Shown: positions 1-6,358, counted from the first letter of the stretch. The stretch is 16,984 nt of DNA from Oscillospiraceae bacterium (GCA_016296565.1 JAEDJB010000028.1:1-16984); one strand, 5' to 3'. The notes: generated by a model not told the origin, from the sequence alone. A program made the numbers and translations.

Positions 1-22
1 TATCGTCCTCAGTATACTTCAT
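1..22 (-). CDS. Possible 5' end of an unidentified gene leaving the window
   Basis: On the minus strand an ATG at 22-20 opens a frame that begins MKYTEDD and runs off the left edge. An AGG-containing purine run lies eight bases upstream, a workable ribosome-binding site. It would follow the DUF554 gene in the same direction after about 90 bases. Seven codons are too few to name a product, and the start may be accidental. Confidence 0.3.
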
Positions 23-111
23 TTTTTTTCCTGGGACAAGTTGAATTTGCTTGCTGATTTACCTAAAAAATAAGCAAGTAAAGCGCCATTTCTGTCGGAT
101 TTTTTGTATCT

Positions 112-828
112 TTAGTGCATGATTTGTGTCATCAGGTCGGCCAGGGGGAGATAGGCCAGGGGAAGAAAGACGGCGGGGAGCATATTGCCCACCTTCAGGG
201 GGGTTTTGGGCAGGCCCAGCACGTTTAAGCCGATGCCGATGATGATGCAGCCTCCCACGGCGCTCATCTCCGTGATGACGCTCTCCTGAAGGAAGGCGGC
301 GGCGGCTCCGGCAAGGAGGGTGATGCCCCCCTGGTAAATGAGCACCGGCAGGGCGGCGAAGGCCACCCCCACCCCCAGGGCGGTGGCCAGGCTGATGGAG
401 GAGATGCCGTCGATCACCGACTTGGAGAGAAGGATGCCGTAGTCCCCGTGAATGCCCGCCTGGATGGAGCCCACGATGGCCATGGCCCCCACGCAGAAGA
501 GAAGGGAGGCGGTGACGAAGCCCTGGGTGAAGGTGCTGCCCCCGCCGCTGCTGTTCTTTTCAAAGCGCCGGCGGAGCTTGTCCCCCCAGCTGTCCAGGCG
601 GCGCTCGATGTCGATGGCCTGGCCGATGAGGGTGCCCACCGCCAGGCAGACCACCACGCAGAGGGTGTTCTCCGTGCTCACGGCGGAGGAAATGCCGATG
701 CTGATGACGCACAGGCCGATGGCCTGGATGAGCACCGTGAGAAACCGCTCCGGCAGCTTTCCCTTCAGCAGCAGCCCCAGGCAGCTGCCCGCCAGGATCA
801 GGGCGCAGTTGATGAGTGTGGCAAGCAT
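112..828 (-). CDS. DUF554 family integral membrane protein (YdfK-like)
   Basis: This 238-residue protein is almost entirely hydrophobic, with about six or seven predicted membrane segments. It begins with the family-typical MLATLINCALILAGSCLGLL. The pattern fits the DUF554 family (Bacillus subtilis YdfK), whose members are about this long. Conserved-looking stretches are the GTLIGQAIDIERRLD segment near residues 64-78 and the GSIQAG...DG segment near 120-140. A soluble loop at about 79-100 separates the N- and C-terminal membrane halves. The biochemical role of the family is unknown. The ATG at 828 has an AGAAAGGA Shine-Dalgarno site eight bases upstream and a strong promoter at 881-909. It is divergent from the SpoVB-like gene. 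No clear terminator is visible after the stop. Confidence 0.85.
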   Translation of the reverse strand: MLATLINCALILAGSCLGLLLKGKLPERFLTVLIQAIGLCVISIGISSAVSTENTLCVVVCLAVGTLIGQAIDIERRLDSWGDKLRRRFEKNSSGGGSTFTQGFVTASLLFCVGAMAIVGSIQAGIHGDYGILLSKSVIDGISSISLATALGVGVAFAALPVLIYQGGITLLAGAAAAFLQESVITEMSAVGGCIIIGIGLNVLGLPKTPLKVGNMLPAVFLPLAYLPLADLMTQIMH

Positions 829-856
829 AGGAATCGTCCTTTCTGGGAATACTTTT

Positions 857-885
857 TCGATTTAAAGCGCAGTACCCTTTATAAT
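857..885 (+). promoter_or_regulatory. Probable plus-strand promoter of the SpoVB-like gene
   Basis: A perfect TATAAT at 880-885 faces the flippase gene. The hexamer 17 bases upstream (TCGATT, 857-862) is a poor -35, so this promoter would be weak or activator-dependent. Its -10 is offset by one base from the minus-strand -10, giving a symmetric AT core shared by two divergent promoters. Confidence 0.45.
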
Positions 886-909
886 ACCCCTTGGGTCTTA
901 GTTTGTCAA
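881..909 (-). promoter_or_regulatory. Sigma-A promoter of the DUF554 gene
   Basis: Read on the minus strand, a perfect TTGACA (909-904) is followed by a 17-base spacer and TATTAT (886-881). Transcription would start near 874, about 45 bases ahead of the DUF554 start codon. The -10 overlaps a plus-strand TATAAT. Confidence 0.75.
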
Positions 910-977
910 ACAGGAAAACCGGCATGGGCCGCCCGGGCAGCGCATAGAATGAAAGCCCAAAGAAGGAGGTGGACCCA

Positions 978-2483
978 TTGCGCTCTGTGGCCCTGCTGAC
1001 CATCACGGGTATCCTGTCCCAGCTGGTGGGGTTTGTCTATCGCGTTTTTCTCACCCGGATGGCCGGGGCGGAGATCCTGGGGCTGTACCAGCTGATCCTG
1101 CCCATCTATTCGGTGCTGCTGTCCCTCACCTCGGTGGGGCTGACCACGGCGGTGTCCAACCTCTCCGCCCGGTACGAGGCTTTGGACAACCGCCGGGCGG
1201 TCTACCAGGTGCGGGGGCAGGCGGTGAAACTCTTCTTCCTGCTGGCCATCCTCCCCTGCGCCGGGCTTCTGATTTTCTCCGACGGGGCCTCGGTGTACAT
1301 CCTGGGGGACGCCCGCACCCGGCTGGGGCTGATGCTCCTGGTCCCCTGCCTGCTGCTCACGGGCACGGAAAACCTCCACAAGCACTACTTTTACGGCACC
1401 GGCCGGGTCCTCCCCGCGGCGGTGACCGAGCTGCTGGAGCAGCTGCTCCGGGCGGTGCTGATCCTCACCCTGCTGTGGTACCTGCGCCCCGGCACTGCCG
1501 AGGGGGCCGTGGGAACCATCGTTCTGGGCATGGCCCTGTGCGAGGTGTGCTCCGCCCTCACCCAGCTGGTCCTCTTCCGCCTGTCCCTGGGGCCCAGGGA
1601 GAAGCTCCCTGGCCGGGACCTGGAGCCGGGCATTCTCCGGCGGCAGCTGGGGAGCATCGCCTTTCCCCTGGGCTTTGCGGCCCTCTTGGGAAACCTGATT
1701 TCCTCGGCCAACGCGGTGCTCATCCCCCGGCTGCTGGTGCAGAGCGGCATGGACCAGGGCCAGGCGGTGTCCGCCTACGGGGTCACCTTCGGCATGACCC
1801 TGCCCATGCTCATGCTGCCCACGGCCTTTCTCAGCGCCCTGGGGCTGGTGCTCACCCCCAAGCTCTCCCAGTACTCTGCCCTGGGCAAACAGGAAGCCAT
1901 CCGCCGCCAGGTGCGCCGGTCAGTGGGGGCGGCCAACCTGATTCTGATTCCCGCCCTCACCCTCATGGCGGTGCTGGGCTCGGGAATCGGGGTGGCCCTG
2001 TACCAGGAGCCATCGGTGGCCGACCACCTGCCTCTGCTGGCCCTGGGGGTGCTCTTCTCCTGCTGGCAGAGTTTGTTTACCTATGTGCTCAGCGGGGTGG
2101 GCCGGCAGGGAGCCGCGGCCATGATCTCCCTGGTGTGCGACCTGCTCCAGCTGACCATCACCTGCCTCACCGTGGGGCGGCTGGGCATGGCCGGGTACGC
2201 GGCGGGGTTTGCGCTGACCTCCCTGCTGGGGGCGGTGCTCACCTGGGGGGTGGTTTCCCGGGAAACGGGGCTGAAGCTGCCGGTGTTCTCCTGGTTTGCT
2301 GCCCCCACTCTGGCCGCCTGCCTGGGGGCCTCCTGCGGGGATCTGATGGAGACGGTGCTGCTCCGGGGGGGCCTTACCGCCCTGCCCGCCGCGGCGGGGG
2401 CTATGGTTTTCGGTCTGCTTTTGTACCTGGCCGCCCTTCAGGCTATGGGGGTGGGCAGCGGACGGAGCGACGGGCTTTTGTAG
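978..2483 (+). CDS. SpoVB/MurJ-like polysaccharide flippase (MVF/MATE superfamily)
   Basis: This membrane protein of about 501 residues has roughly 14 predicted transmembrane segments, usual for the stage V sporulation protein B / O-antigen flippase branch of the MOP superfamily. The N-terminus (LLTITGILSQLVGFVYRVFL, then AEILGLYQLILPIY) is diagnostic: family members open with this first helix and the G-x-Y-x-L motif. Expected role: moving a lipid-linked cell-wall or spore-cortex precursor across the cytoplasmic membrane. Substrate and spore specificity are inference, since Clostridia carry several paralogues. I chose the TTG at 978 because the strong AAGGAGG (963-969) overlaps the in-frame GTG at 969 and lies eight bases before the TTG. 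The last codons and TAG stop fall inside the left arm of a 60-base repeat (2477-2536). It also contains a TTTCCCGGGAAA palindrome at 2254-2265. Confidence 0.82.
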   Translation: MRSVALLTITGILSQLVGFVYRVFLTRMAGAEILGLYQLILPIYSVLLSLTSVGLTTAVSNLSARYEALDNRRAVYQVRGQAVKLFFLLAILPCAGLLIFSDGASVYILGDARTRLGLMLLVPCLLLTGTENLHKHYFYGTGRVLPAAVTELLEQLLRAVLILTLLWYLRPGTAEGAVGTIVLGMALCEVCSALTQLVLFRLSLGPREKLPGRDLEPGILRRQLGSIAFPLGFAALLGNLISSANAVLIPRLLVQSGMDQGQAVSAYGVTFGMTLPMLMLPTAFLSALGLVLTPKLSQYSALGKQEAIRRQVRRSVGAANLILIPALTLMAVLGSGIGVALYQEPSVADHLPLLALGVLFSCWQSLFTYVLSGVGRQGAAAMISLVCDLLQLTITCLTVGRLGMAGYAAGFALTSLLGAVLTWGVVSRETGLKLPVFSWFAAPTLAACLGASCGDLMETVLLRGGLTALPAAAGAMVFGLLLYLAALQAMGVGSGRSDGLL

Positions 2484-2536
2484 TTACGCCGAGGGCAGCG
2501 CGCCGTAAGCGGGCGGCTAATAGCCGCCCCTACAAA
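2477..2536. repeat. 60-base palindromic element forming a three-way junction
   Basis: Outer arms TTTGTAG (2477-2483) and CTACAAA (2530-2536) are exact inverted repeats. Between them are two hairpins: TTACG/CGTAA (2484-2488 with 2504-2508) and a perfect eight-base stem GGGCGGCT/AGCCGCCC with a three-base loop (2511-2529). The hairpins abut the outer arms, so the element folds as a compact three-way junction in DNA or RNA. There is no U-tract, so it is not a standard terminator. It resembles REP-like intergenic elements, and it supplies the stop codon of the flippase gene. Confidence 0.65.
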
Positions 2537-2566
2537 CTAACGCTGAGGGTTTTCCAAGCCCAAAGG

Positions 2567-2755
2567 CTCCCCTGGAGAGGGGAGCTGTCAGCGAAGCTGA
2601 CTGAGAGGTGATCCCCTGAGATCATCCCCTCGGGCGCGCTGACGAGGCAGGGCGGCGGATATAGTCCTCCCTGGTCCTGCCGTACCGCTCCCGATCGGTC
2701 CTCCCAGGCGACACCTCTCCACCGCTCCGCGGTCCCCCTCCCCTTTCAAGGGGAG
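2567..2755 (+). repeat. MITE-like dispersed repeat, copy 1
   Basis: This stretch of about 189 bases is closely related to 12938-13117. The first 47 bases of the two copies are identical, and similarity continues to the end, with weaker similarity for about 20 bases before the start. Each end carries CTCCCCT...AGGGGAG as a small hairpin. GAGAGGTG near the left end is repeated inverted as CACCTCTC near the right end, so the element has imperfect terminal inverted repeats of about 44 bases. A GTCAGC-GAA-GCTGAC hairpin follows the left end. There is no plausible coding sequence, so it looks like a non-autonomous transposable or structured repeat. It ends 15 bases before the tadA -35 box. Confidence 0.75.
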
Positions 2756-2770
2756 GTTTTTGCAGAACCC

Positions 2771-2799
2771 TTGCCGCCGCTTGAAAAATCCGCTACAAT
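2771..2799 (+). promoter_or_regulatory. Sigma-A promoter of tadA
   Basis: TTGCCG (2771-2776), a 17-base spacer and TACAAT (2794-2799) stand directly after the MITE-like repeat. The predicted transcription start, near 2806, lies just before the AAGGAGG ribosome-binding site (2814-2820), so the leader would be very short. Confidence 0.6.
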
Positions 2800-2827
2800 A
2801 AGAAAAAACCACCAAGGAGGACACCCC

Positions 2828-3289
2828 ATGACCCATGAGGACTACATGCGCCAGGCGCTGCTTTTAGCCCAGGAGGCCTACGACGCCGGGGAGGTCCCCG
2901 TGGGCTGCGTCATTGTGAAGGACGGCCAGGTCGTGGGCCGGGGCCGCAACCGCCGGGAGGAAAAGCAGTCCGCCCTCTCCCACGCGGAGATGGAGGCCAT
3001 CGCCGACGCCTGCCGCACCCTGGGGGGCTGGCGGCTGGGGGGCACCCGGCTTTATGTGACCCTGGAGCCCTGCCCCATGTGCGCCGGGGGCATCATCAGC
3101 GCCCGGATTCCGGAGATCTACTACGGGGCCAAGGACCGGGACTTCGGGGCCTGCGGCTCCATCCTGAACCTCTTCGAGGAGAACTTCCGTCACCACCCCA
3201 AAATCGTGGGCCACATCCTGGAGGAGCCCTGCGGAGACCTGCTCCGCCGGTTTTTTGGGAATATTCGCGGAAATGTCCTCAAAACGTAA
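2828..3289 (+). CDS. tadA: tRNA-specific adenosine deaminase TadA
   Basis: TadA deaminates adenosine to inosine at the wobble position of tRNA-Arg(ACG), letting one tRNA read several arginine codons. The 153-residue product has the full cytidine/deoxycytidylate deaminase zinc site: HAE at residues 52-54 (zinc ligand His52, proton-shuttle Glu54) and PCPMC at 81-85 (zinc ligands Cys82 and Cys85). The preceding VPVGCVIV segment and the C-terminal region with FF (DLLRRFF) are also family-typical. Length matches the usual 150-160 residues. The ATG at 2828 was chosen because AAGGAGG lies seven bases upstream; the frame stays open further upstream but has no ribosome-binding site there. It seems to be transcribed alone, from the promoter at 2771-2799. 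Confidence 0.93.
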   Translation: MTHEDYMRQALLLAQEAYDAGEVPVGCVIVKDGQVVGRGRNRREEKQSALSHAEMEAIADACRTLGGWRLGGTRLYVTLEPCPMCAGGIISARIPEIYYGAKDRDFGACGSILNLFEENFRHHPKIVGHILEEPCGDLLRRFFGNIRGNVLKT

Positions 3290-3314
3290 AGGAATTGTAA
3301 CAGGTTTGGGCCTT

Positions 3315-3343
3315 TTTCTGTAACATGTCTTTGGTATTATAAT
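3315..3343 (+). promoter_or_regulatory. Possible weak promoter downstream of tadA
   Basis: A perfect TATAAT at 3338-3343 has only a poor -35 (TTTCTG, 3315-3320) at 17 bases. If active, its transcript would start near 3350 and stop at the terminator at 3393-3427, a short RNA of about 80 bases. Confidence 0.3.
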
Positions 3344-3392
3344 CCTGCAAGAGTCAAGAAAGCTTCTTTTCATTTTTTAACCTTCGGAAGAC

Positions 3393-3427
3393 GGGGTTGG
3401 CGAGTGGTTTCCGCCAGCCCCTGTTTT
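3393..3427 (+). terminator. Rho-independent terminator after tadA
   Basis: A ten-base stem GGGGTTGGCG / CGCCAGCCCC (one G-U pair) with a nine-base loop is followed by TGTTTTCTGTTTTT. It is the first good terminator after the tadA stop, about 100 bases downstream. Confidence 0.7.
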
Positions 3428-3443
3428 CTGTTTTTCGGCCTTC

Positions 3444-3475
3444 TTGACAACCTTCCCACCCATCTGCTATATAAT
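3444..3475 (+). promoter_or_regulatory. Strong sigma-A promoter ahead of the structured repeat and EamA gene
   Basis: TTGACA (3444-3449) is followed at 18 bases by TATATAAT (3468-3475). The predicted start is near 3481. The transcript would have a leader of about 265 bases containing structured repeat copy A and its terminator before reaching the EamA start codon. Confidence 0.65.
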
Positions 3476-3552
3476 AAATGAAAGCGTTATATGCTGAGAA
3501 GCCTCGCAGAGTTTCGCCGCCGAAGCGGCGAAAGAGAATGAAATGATTTTTT

Positions 3553-3714
3553 CCGGCGGCATGTACGGCGGAAAAAATACTTCTCGGTCTGCAAGTGTGC
3601 GAGTTGACCGCCTTTGGCGGGCAGCGAGTGCGCGCAGCGGACCGCATCTTTGACTGTCGGAAAAGGCTTCGCCTTTTTCGACAAAGAAAGGGACCCCCGC
3701 AGGGTCCCTGTTTT
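3553..3714 (+). repeat. Structured dispersed repeat, copy A
   Basis: It shares two conserved blocks with 5182-5361. The first 47 bases align without gaps at about 85 percent identity. A second block runs from TGCGCGCAGCGGAC through the GTCGGAAAAGGC stem. Between and after these blocks both copies have hairpins at the same positions but of different sequence. Both end in a terminator-like stem with a T-rich tail. Confidence 0.7.
3689..3714 (+). terminator. Terminator or attenuator upstream of the EamA gene
   Basis: AGGGACCC / GGGTCCCT forms an eight-base stem with a five-base CCGCA loop, then GTTTTG. It lies 30 bases before the EamA start codon, so a transcript from 3481 must read through it. 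Confidence 0.6.
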
Positions 3715-3744
3715 GTCGAAAGCGATGAAATGGGGTGTGATGGA

Positions 3745-4632
3745 ATGAAGCCTTCCCTTTCCGGGGGTTTGATGGCGTTGGCCGCCGTGCTCATCTGGGG
3801 GATGACCTTTGTCTCCTCCAAGGTGCTGGTGGGCCTGCTGGACCCCTACTGGTACATTGTCCTCCGCTTCCTGCTGGCCTGGGGCTGTCTGTTCCTGCTC
3901 TCCCCCCGGCCCATGGCCCTGCTGCCCAAAAAGCAGGAGTGGGACATGGTCCTCTGCGGCCTGGCGGGGGTGACCTTTTACTACCTGTTCCAGAACGTGG
4001 CTCTGATCCACAGCACCGCCTCCAACACCGGGGTCATCACCGCTTCCTCCCCCCTGTTCACCGCCCTGATCCTCTGGTTCTTCGGGCGGCGGGTGAAGCT
4101 CTCCCCCCTGTTTTTCCTGGGCTTTGTCCTGTGCATCGGGGGTGTGGCGGCCATCTCCTTTTCCGGGGGCGGCGGGGAGCTGCACCTGCTGGGGGACTCC
4201 TTCGCCCTGGCGGCGGCCCTGGCCTGGGGCGCTTACTGCGTGCTCATCACCCGGACCCAGGATTCCGGCCTGACGGATCTTCAGGTCACCCGGAAGGTCT
4301 TTTTCTGGGGGATGCTGCTGACCATTCCCCCGGCGCTGGTGATGGGAGAGCCGGTACCCCTGGCGGTATTCACCGGAGGCGGCCTTGCCTTCTGGGGAAA
4401 CCTGCTGTTTGTCTCCCTGTTCTCCTCGGCTCTGTGCTATCTGCTCTGGGGCATGGCCACCGCCCGGATCGGCTCGGTGGCTGCCAGCGTGTATCTGTAC
4501 CTGATCCCCGTGGTGTCAGTGATCGGCTCGGCCCTCATCCTGGATGAGCCGGTGAGCTGGGTGACCTTTGCCGCCATCGCCGCCATTCTGGTGGGCCTGG
4601 TGCTCTCCCAGAAGGGCAACCAGCCGGTATGA
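3745..4632 (+). CDS. EamA-family drug/metabolite transporter (DMT superfamily)
   Basis: This 295-residue protein has about ten transmembrane segments arranged as two tandem EamA domains (about residues 5-135 and 150-290). The first helix (ALAAVLIWGMTFVSSKVLV) and the C-terminal pattern (PVVSVIGSALILDEPVSW, then AAILVGLVLSQK) are characteristic. Family members export or import small metabolites such as amino acids or sugars; the substrate here cannot be deduced. The ATG at 3745 has a GGGGTG site about seven bases upstream. An in-frame ATG at 3730 is possible but has a poorer site. The frame stays open upstream through the structured repeat, but that region is non-coding in character, so I exclude it. 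Expression may be limited by the terminator at 3689-3714. No clear terminator follows the gene. Confidence 0.85.
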   Translation: MKPSLSGGLMALAAVLIWGMTFVSSKVLVGLLDPYWYIVLRFLLAWGCLFLLSPRPMALLPKKQEWDMVLCGLAGVTFYYLFQNVALIHSTASNTGVITASSPLFTALILWFFGRRVKLSPLFFLGFVLCIGGVAAISFSGGGGELHLLGDSFALAAALAWGAYCVLITRTQDSGLTDLQVTRKVFFWGMLLTIPPALVMGEPVPLAVFTGGGLAFWGNLLFVSLFSSALCYLLWGMATARIGSVAASVYLYLIPVVSVIGSALILDEPVSWVTFAAIAAILVGLVLSQKGNQPV

Positions 4633-4765
4633 CAGGGGGGCTATCCCCGCTGCCTCCGGTGCTCGAACCCGTGCTGGACCAGAATACCCCCACGATGAAC
4701 ACCAGGGCGGCCATGGTGGACCAGATGAGAACGGTGACCAGGGCGTAGACCGGCTGCTTTTTCAT
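4535..4765 (-). pseudogene. N-terminal fragment of a second EamA-like gene (or small membrane protein)
   Basis: An ATG at 4765, preceded by a GGGTGAGGGAG ribosome-binding site, begins MKKQPVYALVTVLIWSTMAA. This is the classic first helix of an EamA transporter. After about 21-30 residues the similarity stops: the frame becomes Ser/Gly/Pro-rich and then runs antisense over the 3' end of the intact EamA gene, ending near 4535. I read it as the surviving 5' end of a deleted transporter gene that once followed the methyltransferase gene. A genuine 76-residue single-helix protein is less likely. Confidence 0.35.
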
Positions 4766-4772
4766 ACTCCCT

Positions 4773-5185
4773 CACCCTTTCCGGGCCACCACCCGCAGAC
4801 GGCGGTAGTCTGCCACCCACTCTGTTCCGTTCCACAGGGCAGGCCGGGCCAGCTCCTCCGCCCGGCGGAAGAGGGCCGGGTGCAGGTCCGCCGGGATAGC
4901 GGCCAGCTCCGAGGCGTGAAACTGGACCATCCAGTTTCCCAGTTTCGCAGGCCCTGCTCCCCGTCGCGCAGGACGGTGGGGCGGTCATAGGCATAAACCT
5001 CTTGAGGGACAAACCCGTGAGCCTCCAGCTGCCCGCGGAAGTCCTCCGGGGAGGGGAAGTTGAACTTGGGGTGGTAGACATACCCCAGCTCCGCTGCCGC
5101 CTGGGCAAACCCGGCCTCCACGGCCCCGATGTTTCCCTGGGCCCCGAACTCGCACACCAGCAGTCCCTGGGGCTTTAAAGCCCGG
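4773..5185 (-). pseudogene. C-terminal remnant of a class I SAM-dependent methyltransferase
   Basis: Minus-strand translation gives the back half of a trans-aconitate-methyltransferase-like enzyme: ALKPQGLLVCEFGAQGNI, then YVYHPKFNFPSPEDFRGQLE, DRPTVLRDGEQGLRNW, and after a one-base frameshift near 4930, MVQFHASELAAIPADLHPAL and W-x-ADYRRLRVVARKG before TGA at 4775-4773. The N-terminal half with the SAM-binding motif I is absent. The surviving part stops exactly where structured repeat copy B begins (about 5182). The gene is therefore both truncated and frameshifted, and almost surely inactive. The frameshift alone could be a sequencing error, but the 5' truncation could not. Confidence 0.7.
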
Positions 5186-5361
5186 CGGCGTGTACGTCGG
5201 AGAACATACTTCTCAGGCCGCAAGTGTGGGGTCTGTGTGCCAAGGGCGCACAGACCCTGCGCGCAGCGGACTGCTATCCCCTCTTGTCGGAAAAGGCTTT
5301 GCCTTTTTCGACAAGCAGACCCGCCGGGGACGATCGCTGTCCCCGGCGGGTCTGTGTTTTT
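5182..5361 (+). repeat. Structured dispersed repeat, copy B
   Basis: Related to 3553-3714. After the conserved first block comes a strong stem GGGTCTGTGTGC / GCGCACAGACCC with a short loop (about 5228-5256). Next are the conserved TGCGCGCAGCGGAC, a fifteen-base stem CTTGTCGGAAAAGGC / GCCTTTTTCGACAAG with a TTT loop (5283-5315), and a terminator-like stem (5316-5354). The variable hairpins have different sequence from copy A yet stay paired. No promoter is evident upstream on the plus strand, and both flanking genes run the other way. Confidence 0.7.
5316..5361 (+). terminator. Perfect 16-base-pair terminator stem of repeat copy B
   Basis: CAGACCCGCCGGGGAC pairs exactly with GTCCCCGGCGGGTCTG across a seven-base loop (5332-5338), followed by TGTTTTTG on the plus strand. 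On the minus strand it lies just past the nupQ stop but has no U-tract in that direction. It may still slow or protect the 3' end of the transporter mRNA. Confidence 0.55.
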
Positions 5362-5368
5362 GTGTGGG

Positions 5369-6358
5369 TTACCGTTCCTCCCGGAAATAACTCAGACCCA
5401 GGCTCTCCGGGGGCTGGTTGGAGCGGCTGCGCTTCAGGCTCACGAACACCAGCACCACGGCAGTGACGATGTAGGGCACGATGTCATAGATGGAGGCGGG
5501 GATGAAGGAGATGGGGTAGTAATACCGCATGCAGGCCAGGCCGCCGAAGATGAGGGAGCACCACAGGGCCCGCTTGGGGCTCCACACGGCGAAGATCACC
5601 AGGGCCACGGCCAGCCAGCCGTAGCCGTCGATGCAGTCGTGGACCCAGGCGCCGCCCACGCCGGCGGCGGCGTTCATCACCAGGTACAGGCCGCCGAGGC
5701 CGGTGATGGCCCCGCCGATGACGGTGGCCAGATACCGGTACTTGGTGACGCTGATGCCCGCAGCGTCCGCGGTGGCGGGGCTTTCACCTACGGAGCGCAG
5801 GTTTAACCCCGTCCGGGTGCGGCCCAGGAAGTAGGCCAGGACCACCGCCAGGATCACCGCCAGGTAGACCATGAAGTTGTGGGAGAACAGGAGCTTGCCC
5901 ACCACCGGCAGGTTCACCAGGGGGTCCGGGAAGACGGGGCTGTTGAACAGGCTCTTCACCGAGGTGCTCACCGACAGGAAGCCCGAGGGGTCCGCGTGGC
6001 CGATGGCCTCCCCGAAGTAGTTGCCGAAGCCGGTGCCGAACATGGTCAGAGCCAGACCGGTGACGTTCTGGTTGGCCCGGAGGGTGATGGTGAGCACCGA
6101 GAACACCAGCGCCCCCAGCCCGGCGCACACCAGGGCGCACACCAAGGCGATGAGCAGGGCCACATAGGGGTTGGTTCCCCCGGCCTTTTCGTAGTAGTAG
6201 GGACCCACGATGCCGGCGATGCCGCCCATGAACATCATGCCCTCCACGCCCAGGTTCAGGTTGCCGGACTTCTCCGTGAGAAGCTCGCCCAGCACGCCGA
6301 AGAGAAGGGGAGCTGCCGCCAGAACACCGGCGGTGAGGAAGTTAATGAGGTTATTCAT
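5369..6358 (-). CDS. nupQ: Purine nucleoside ABC transporter permease, NupQ type
   Basis: This 329-residue inner-membrane protein belongs to the BPD_transp_2 permease family, as in Bacillus NupQ (YufQ) and streptococcal RnsD. The diagnostic N-terminal region is ELLTEKSGNLNLGVEGMM (about residues 25-42), typical of the second permease of BMP-linked nucleoside importers. GRTRTGLNLRSVGESPATAD (about 190-210) matches the cytoplasmic loop that contacts the ATPase. It has about eight to ten membrane helices and a short charged C-terminal tail. With NupP it should form the membrane channel of the importer. Its ATG (6358-6356) overlaps the end of nupP by eight bases (ATGAATAA), a sign of translational coupling. 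Last gene of the xpt-nup operon. Confidence 0.88.
   Translation of the reverse strand: MNNLINFLTAGVLAAAPLLFGVLGELLTEKSGNLNLGVEGMMFMGGIAGIVGPYYYEKAGGTNPYVALLIALVCALVCAGLGALVFSVLTITLRANQNVTGLALTMFGTGFGNYFGEAIGHADPSGFLSVSTSVKSLFNSPVFPDPLVNLPVVGKLLFSHNFMVYLAVILAVVLAYFLGRTRTGLNLRSVGESPATADAAGISVTKYRYLATVIGGAITGLGGLYLVMNAAAGVGGAWVHDCIDGYGWLAVALVIFAVWSPKRALWCSLIFGGLACMRYYYPISFIPASIYDIVPYIVTAVVLVFVSLKRSRSNQPPESLGLSYFREER

Larger units (their letters stand above)
3480..3744 (+). ncRNA. Structured leader or stand-alone RNA containing repeat copy A
   Basis: This stretch has no credible protein but is full of stems. In order: TTTCGCCGC-CGAA-GCGGCGAAA (about 3512-3533); ATTTTTTCCG / CGGAAAAAAT (about 3546-3579); a ten-base imperfect stem around 3604-3626; a thirteen-base stem TGTCGGAAAAGGC / GCCTTTTTCGACA with a TTC loop (3655-3683); and a terminator (3689-3714). 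The part from 3553 on recurs at 5182-5361. A strong promoter precedes it. It may be an independent small RNA or an attenuating leader for the EamA gene. I do not recognise it as a known riboswitch. Confidence 0.45.

Noticed and set aside
41..98. Inverted repeat CTTGCT/AGCAAG after the DUF554 gene as a terminator
   Set aside because: Only six base pairs with a loop of about 17 bases; too weak to call.
2588..2836. Small open frames inside the MITE-like repeats (also 12959-13242)
   Set aside because: Both are translations of the repeat DNA; no ribosome-binding site and no protein character.
3290..3480. Signal recognition particle RNA after tadA, as found in some Firmicutes
   Set aside because: The conserved SRP RNA apical sequence with the GGAAG tetraloop region and GCAGC is not present.
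3595..3744. N-terminal extension of the EamA protein through the structured repeat
   Set aside because: The extra 50 codons are the repeat read as protein and cross a terminator hairpin; the membrane protein begins naturally at 3745.
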